Assembly (NCBI GenBank): GCA_937877455.1
Contig: CALFIU010000176.1
Coordinates: 1 to 64,000, forward strand
DNA length: 64,000 bases
Reading direction: 5' to 3'
DNA from: an uncultured Bacteroidales bacterium
Lineage (GTDB): Bacteria > Bacteroidota > Bacteroidia > Bacteroidales > UBA3824
Position 1 is the first letter of the stretch; the number at the start of each line of letters is the position of its first letter. Positions 59,703 to 64,000 of this stretch are shown here, one piece after another. Position numbers and translations under genes: made by a program. The notes under the pieces were generated by a model. That model did not search any database. It had not been told where the DNA came from and saw nothing but the letters and a program-made list of their open reading frames with translations.

Positions 59703-62700
59703 ATGAGAAACACGTTATTACTAACAATTTTGACGATTGTTGCTGTTGCTAACAATACAAATTCACTACACGCACAAACACAACTACCATCAAAGCCTAA
59801 GTCTTTGGCATTTAACGCCTATACATCAAAAAATGGACTTAGCAATAGTCATATAAATGCAATAAACCAAGATTCAAAAGGATATATTTGGATAGCTACC
59901 AACGACGGACTTAATCGTTTTGATGGACTTAATTTTGAGGTATTCTACTCACTGCCAGATGATGAAAACACTTTATCATCAAGCACAGTATATGACATAG
60001 CCAATGGCAAAAACGGCATTGTATGGTTTGCAACGTTCAAAGGATTATGTAGTTTTGACTACAAAACCAACAAGTTTACACGTTATGAAATACCAAAACA
60101 AATGTCGGCAGTGTATCCCTTACCAATAAGAAAAATTATAAACAACGACAGCATACTTTGGCTCGCATCTTCTGGGGCTGGGTTAATAAAAATGAACACC
60201 AAAAACAATAGTTATACATTTTATCGGCACACAGAAAACACCAATAGTATCTGTTCTGACCATATGTTAACAATAGAAACCGACAACAAAGGAAAAATTT
60301 GGATTGGCACAGAAAACAAAGGCATATCCATTTTTGACCCCAATAAACAAACATTCACACACTTCAACATCAAGAACGATATGCTAAAATCTGATTGTGT
60401 GCTTAGCCTTTTATACAGCAACGGAAATATGTATATCGGTACATTTGAAGGCGGATTATCTATTTATAACTTAGAAGAACAAAAAATAACACACCACACA
60501 CCAACAAAAGAAATAGGCTCAATAAGCGGAAGTATTGTTTATTCCTTAGCAGTTGATAATATTGGACTTATTTTTGTAGGTACACAAGACGCTGGACTTC
60601 AAGTATTTGACCCAACCAAAAACAAATTTAGTTGTTTTTCTAACAAAAACAAAAACGCCAACGGACTTATCAACGACAACATACACGCTGTATATTTCGA
60701 CAAAGACAACTATCTGTGGCTTGGTGTGTTTCAAGGAGGGCTCAACCGTTTGAAACACAAACCATTGTTCGACTTAGCAACACACAACCCAGAAGACCCA
60801 GAAAACACGCTGCCACAAAAATCTATACTAAGTATATTTCCAATACAAAATCAACAAATATTAATTGGCACAGATGGAGGTGGACTTTGTGTATGGGATA
60901 CTAAAAATAACACTTTTAAAACCATTAGAGCAGGAAAGTCAGGACTAAAATCAGACATCATTCGCTCTGTTTATCAAGGTTACGACAAAAAAATATGGAT
61001 AGGAACATATCAATCGGGTTTACAATTATACAATCACGATACAAAAACCTTTACCACATACCAAAACAATCCATCCGATAGCACATCGCTAAGCCACAAC
61101 GATGTTACAGCAATAATAGAAGACCGTTTGGGAAATTTATGGATAGCCACCAATGGCGGAGGACTTAACTTAATGGACAAAAAAACTGGCACTTTTAAAC
61201 GATTTGTAAAAGAAGATAACAATCCTAACTCACTAATAAACAATTGGATAACAAAACTTTATTTAGATAAACGTGGCTACCTTTGGATAGGAACATTTTG
61301 GGGATTAAGCCGTCTTGACCCTCTTAGATATGAATTTAAAAATATTGAACTCACAAACTCAAACACTTATTATTGTATGCTCGAAGATAGTAACGAACGA
61401 TTTTGGGCAGGAACAATGAACGGTCTAAATCTTATAGACATAGAAAATGCATCATCACAAATTTTTACCACACGCGAAGGACTTCCAAACAACGTCATCA
61501 ACGGAATTGAAGAAGATTCGCTTGGCAATTTATGGATAAGCACAAACAACGGAATATGTCGTTTTAATTACAACAAAAAAACAATAAGAAACTTTTCTAT
61601 AGAAGACGGGCTTCAAGCCAACGAATTTATACACGGCGCACACGCAAAAACAGAAAACGGTGAAATAATTTTTGGCGGAATTGAAGGACTTAATAAGTTT
61701 TTTCCTGAAAAAATTATCCAAAACACCACTGCACCTATGATTTTGATAACCAACTTTCTTATTTTCAATAAATCGGTACCAGTTGGAGAATTGCCCGACG
61801 GAAGAACAATACTTACCCAAAGCATAACCCAAACCGACGAAATTACCCTCAATCACGATGACAATAGTTTTACTGTAGAATTTAAGGCTATAGATTTTAT
61901 AGAACCACAAAAAATAAAATATGCAGTAAGAATAAAAGAATTTAACCCAGAATGGATATACTACGATTACAATAAAAACTCAGTTACATTCACAAACCTC
62001 AACCCAGGTAAATACCACATGGAAATAAAAGCTGCCAACGCTGATGATATTTGGTGTACTCCTAAAACACTAAAAATTAACATACTCGCACCAATTTACA
62101 AACGTTGGTATGCAAAACTTCTATACTGCGTGATTGTTGTATTGCTATTAACTATACTATGGCAATGGTATCAGAAAAAACAACATTTAAAACAACAATC
62201 AAAAATTTTACAAATAAAGCAACAAAACGACATAGATCTTAATAAAGCACGACTACAATTTTTTACCAACATAAGCCACGAGTTTCGCACGCCACTTACT
62301 CTGATAATAAGCCCGTTAGAAACCATGATACAGTCGCAAAGGTACAACGCTGTTGATAAAAAACAATTTGAAATAATGCACCGCAACGCCGAACGACTAT
62401 TAAGAATGGTAAACCAAATAATGGACTTGCGCAAGATAGACAACGAAAAAATGCAGTTTTCTCCCGAAAATGCCGACATTATTGCTTTTATAAAAGAAAT
62501 ATACGAAAATTTCAAAATTTTGTCGGACAAGCGCGGCACAAAACTTTCGTTTGAGTCGGATTTTGAAAGCCTAAACATCAATTTTGACAAAGAAAAAATT
62601 GATAAAGTAATATACAACCTACTATCTAACGCATTTAAATTTACGCCCAAGGACGGAAAAATAACAATCTCAATAAAAAAAGCACAAGAAACCGACTCTA

Positions 62701-63830
62701 ACAACATTGTTGTTATAGTAGAAGATACAGGATGCGGAATAGCACAAGAAAACATCGACAAAATTTTTGACAGATTTTTTCAAAATGGCAACTCCGATAT
62801 GCAACAAGGTACTGGCATAGGCTTATGGTTGGCTAAACACTTTGTAGAAATGCACAATGGCATTATAAGCGTATCGTCGCAGATTGGCAAAGGCACTGCA
62901 TTTACAATAATACTGCCCACCGATGAAACCTTTTCTTCGTCAAACTCTGCCGACAACTACCAACATCTTACAACAGAAAGTTCGATTAGCAATTTTGAAT
63001 CCACTGACTACGTTCAAAAACAAACAACTGAATACAATGATACAAACAAAATAAAGCAAACTTTACTTATAGTAGAAGACAATGCCGACATACGTCAATA
63101 TCTTACCATGGGGCTGGAAAAACTTTACAACATAATCACAGCCTCCAACGGCGAAGAAGGACTCGAAATAGCTCATCAAAACATGCCAGACCTCGTTATA
63201 ACCGATGTAATGATGCCAAAAATGGACGGCAATCAATTATGCAAAAAACTAAAAACCGATATAGAAACATGCCACATACCTGTAATAATGTTAACCGCCA
63301 AAACCACTATCAATCAAAAAATAGAAGGGCTTGAAAACGGTGCCGACAGCTACATACCAAAACCTTTTAATCCAAAACATCTATTGGTAAGGATAGAAAA
63401 ATTGTTGGAATTACGCAAAACTTTGAGAGAAAAATTTAGTAGCGACGTAACATTCAACGCAGAAGAAACAGCCATAACTATTCCTGATCGCGATTTACTA
63501 AAAAAAACAACTTCTGTAATAAAGAAACGGCTTTCTGACCCAAGCCTCAGCGTAGAAACACTTAGCAACGAACTCGGTATTTCTCGTGGACATCTCCAAC
63601 GCAAACTAAAAAGTCTTACAGGGCAAAATCCAAACGAATTTATACGCATAATTAGGTTAAAACAAGCCGCTGAAATTCTTAAAAACAACGACGTTTCAAT
63701 AGCCGAAGTCGCTGATATGGTAGGGTTTGGCTCGCAAAGTTATTTTTCAACTGCATTTACAAAACAATTTAACATATCTCCAAAACAATGGAAAATTGAC
63801 AATGAACAAACAAAAATCGATAACGAATAA
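59703..63830 (+). CDS. hybrid two-component system regulator (HTCS) of the mannan locus
   Basis: A 1375-residue single-polypeptide sensor and regulator. Signal peptide to HAQ; about 14 Reg_prop beta-propeller repeats (residues ~40-700, each with 'G.iWiGT..GgL'); a Y_Y_Y domain (~710-795); a membrane helix (~798-820); HisKA with FFTNISHEFRTPLTLI near residue 855; HATPase with DTGCGI and GTGIGLW; a receiver with VEDNADIR and DVMMPKMDG near residues 1120-1175; and an AraC-type HTH (~1270-1365) ending DMVGFGSQSYFSTAF. It should sense an oligosaccharide in the periplasm and activate the divergent mannan operon. Confidence 0.95.
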   Translation: MRNTLLLTILTIVAVANNTNSLHAQTQLPSKPKSLAFNAYTSKNGLSNSHINAINQDSKGYIWIATNDGLNRFDGLNFEVFYSLPDDENTLSSSTVYDIANGKNGIVWFATFKGLCSFDYKTNKFTRYEIPKQMSAVYPLPIRKIINNDSILWLASSGAGLIKMNTKNNSYTFYRHTENTNSICSDHMLTIETDNKGKIWIGTENKGISIFDPNKQTFTHFNIKNDMLKSDCVLSLLYSNGNMYIGTFEGGLSIYNLEEQKITHHTPTKEIGSISGSIVYSLAVDNIGLIFVGTQDAGLQVFDPTKNKFSCFSNKNKNANGLINDNIHAVYFDKDNYLWLGVFQGGLNRLKHKPLFDLATHNPEDPENTLPQKSILSIFPIQNQQILIGTDGGGLCVWDTKNNTFKTIRAGKSGLKSDIIRSVYQGYDKKIWIGTYQSGLQLYNHDTKTFTTYQNNPSDSTSLSHNDVTAIIEDRLGNLWIATNGGGLNLMDKKTGTFKRFVKEDNNPNSLINNWITKLYLDKRGYLWIGTFWGLSRLDPLRYEFKNIELTNSNTYYCMLEDSNERFWAGTMNGLNLIDIENASSQIFTTREGLPNNVINGIEEDSLGNLWISTNNGICRFNYNKKTIRNFSIEDGLQANEFIHGAHAKTENGEIIFGGIEGLNKFFPEKIIQNTTAPMILITNFLIFNKSVPVGELPDGRTILTQSITQTDEITLNHDDNSFTVEFKAIDFIEPQKIKYAVRIKEFNPEWIYYDYNKNSVTFTNLNPGKYHMEIKAANADDIWCTPKTLKINILAPIYKRWYAKLLYCVIVVLLLTILWQWYQKKQHLKQQSKILQIKQQNDIDLNKARLQFFTNISHEFRTPLTLIISPLETMIQSQRYNAVDKKQFEIMHRNAERLLRMVNQIMDLRKIDNEKMQFSPENADIIAFIKEIYENFKILSDKRGTKLSFESDFESLNINFDKEKIDKVIYNLLSNAFKFTPKDGKITISIKKAQETDSNNIVVIVEDTGCGIAQENIDKIFDRFFQNGNSDMQQGTGIGLWLAKHFVEMHNGIISVSSQIGKGTAFTIILPTDETFSSSNSADNYQHLTTESSISNFESTDYVQKQTTEYNDTNKIKQTLLIVEDNADIRQYLTMGLEKLYNIITASNGEEGLEIAHQNMPDLVITDVMMPKMDGNQLCKKLKTDIETCHIPVIMLTAKTTINQKIEGLENGADSYIPKPFNPKHLLVRIEKLLELRKTLREKFSSDVTFNAEETAITIPDRDLLKKTTSVIKKRLSDPSLSVETLSNELGISRGHLQRKLKSLTGQNPNEFIRIIRLKQAAEILKNNDVSIAEVADMVGFGSQSYFSTAFTKQFNISPKQWKIDNEQTKIDNE

Positions 63831-63844
63831 CACAAAGAATAATA

Positions 63845-64000
63845 TTATTTTTTAAAAGGAATAGATAAAACAACAGGCAAATGGTCGGAAAAACCACCAA
63901 GATATTTGTAGCCCAAATAAGTACGAAATGGCTTTTTGCCAACATATTTTAAATCGGGTTCAAGCAAAAATGCAAAATCCGCAATATCAACCGTCGAGTT
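63845..64000 (-). CDS. endonuclease/exonuclease/phosphatase-family protein (C-terminal end only)
   Basis: The last 51 codons of a gene that continues past the window. The end reads GGFSDHLPVVLSIPF, containing the SDHLPV motif with the catalytic His typical of the endonuclease/exonuclease/phosphatase (DNase I-like) superfamily; the preceding RTYLGYKYLGG is also typical. It converges with the HTCS gene, with 14 bases between stops. Substrate unknown. Confidence 0.75.
   Translation of the reverse strand, partial: NSTVDIADFAFLLEPDLKYVGKKPFRTYLGYKYLGGFSDHLPVVLSIPFKK

Overview
The window is almost entirely one Bacteroidales (Bacteroidota) chromosome segment: low-GC, with outer-membrane proteins, lipoproteins, a SusC/SusD glycan-utilisation locus driven by a hybrid two-component sensor (HTCS), and promoters of the Bacteroidetes -33 TTTG / -7 TAnnTTTG type, with essentially no Shine-Dalgarno sequences. 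The first ~2.4 kb look different. They hold a sugar ABC-transporter binding lipoprotein and a LacI regulator, each with a strong Shine-Dalgarno; the LacI gene has a sigma-A type -35/-10 promoter. That is the signature of a clostridial Firmicute. The joint at about 2360-2470 is either a contig chimera or a very recent transfer.

Layout. 1-2359: Firmicute-like sugar-uptake fragment. 2474-4172: lipoprotein with a von Willebrand A domain plus an outer-membrane barrel protein. 4446-7874: an EF-G gene outside a ribosomal operon, an acetyltransferase and a helix-hairpin-helix protein. 7978-18981: a seven-gene minus-strand operon built around a SiaB/SiaC partner switch, with a GAF/PAS/PP2C phosphatase, a kinase-less GAF/PAS sensor, a TerB-ABC-permease fusion, a lipoprotein and a small Cys-rich secreted protein. 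19447-21889: ExbB/ExbD energiser with an internal hairpin. 21942-29143: tRNA-Ser, fabD, a transsulfuration pair, a lipid kinase, a low-complexity secreted protein and proS. 29282-37082: a second small Cys-rich secreted protein, a four-gene operon (TatD, radical SAM, lipoprotein, glycosyltransferase), guanine deaminase, an SGNH hydrolase, a twin ABC ATPase and a YihY membrane protein. 37274-46581: DEAD-box helicase, murI, an ECF sigma factor overlapping an unusual anti-sigma-like protein with PKD and gliding-motility-type C-terminal domains, adk, hpt, purE, a C1 peptidase, dprA and tRNA-Met. 46640-47947: a DUF4143 ATPase preceded by tandem 28-bp repeats.

48251-63830 is a beta-mannan-type polysaccharide utilisation locus: SusC, SusD, two IPT/TIG surface glycan-binding lipoproteins, a GH130 mannosyl-glucose phosphorylase, a GH26-fold lipoprotein that appears to lack both catalytic glutamates, and a divergent HTCS regulator. 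A 17-bp direct repeat with 21-bp period lies between the GH26-like gene and the HTCS and is the likely operator. The window closes in the 3' end of an endonuclease/exonuclease/phosphatase-family gene.

The points most worth attention are the Sia-type switch apparently wired to an ABC exporter instead of a diguanylate cyclase, the sigma/anti-sigma pair with a secretion-type C-terminal domain, the pseudo-GH26 of the mannan locus, and the taxonomic discontinuity at the left end. Functions are inferred from recognised motifs only; no database search was run.
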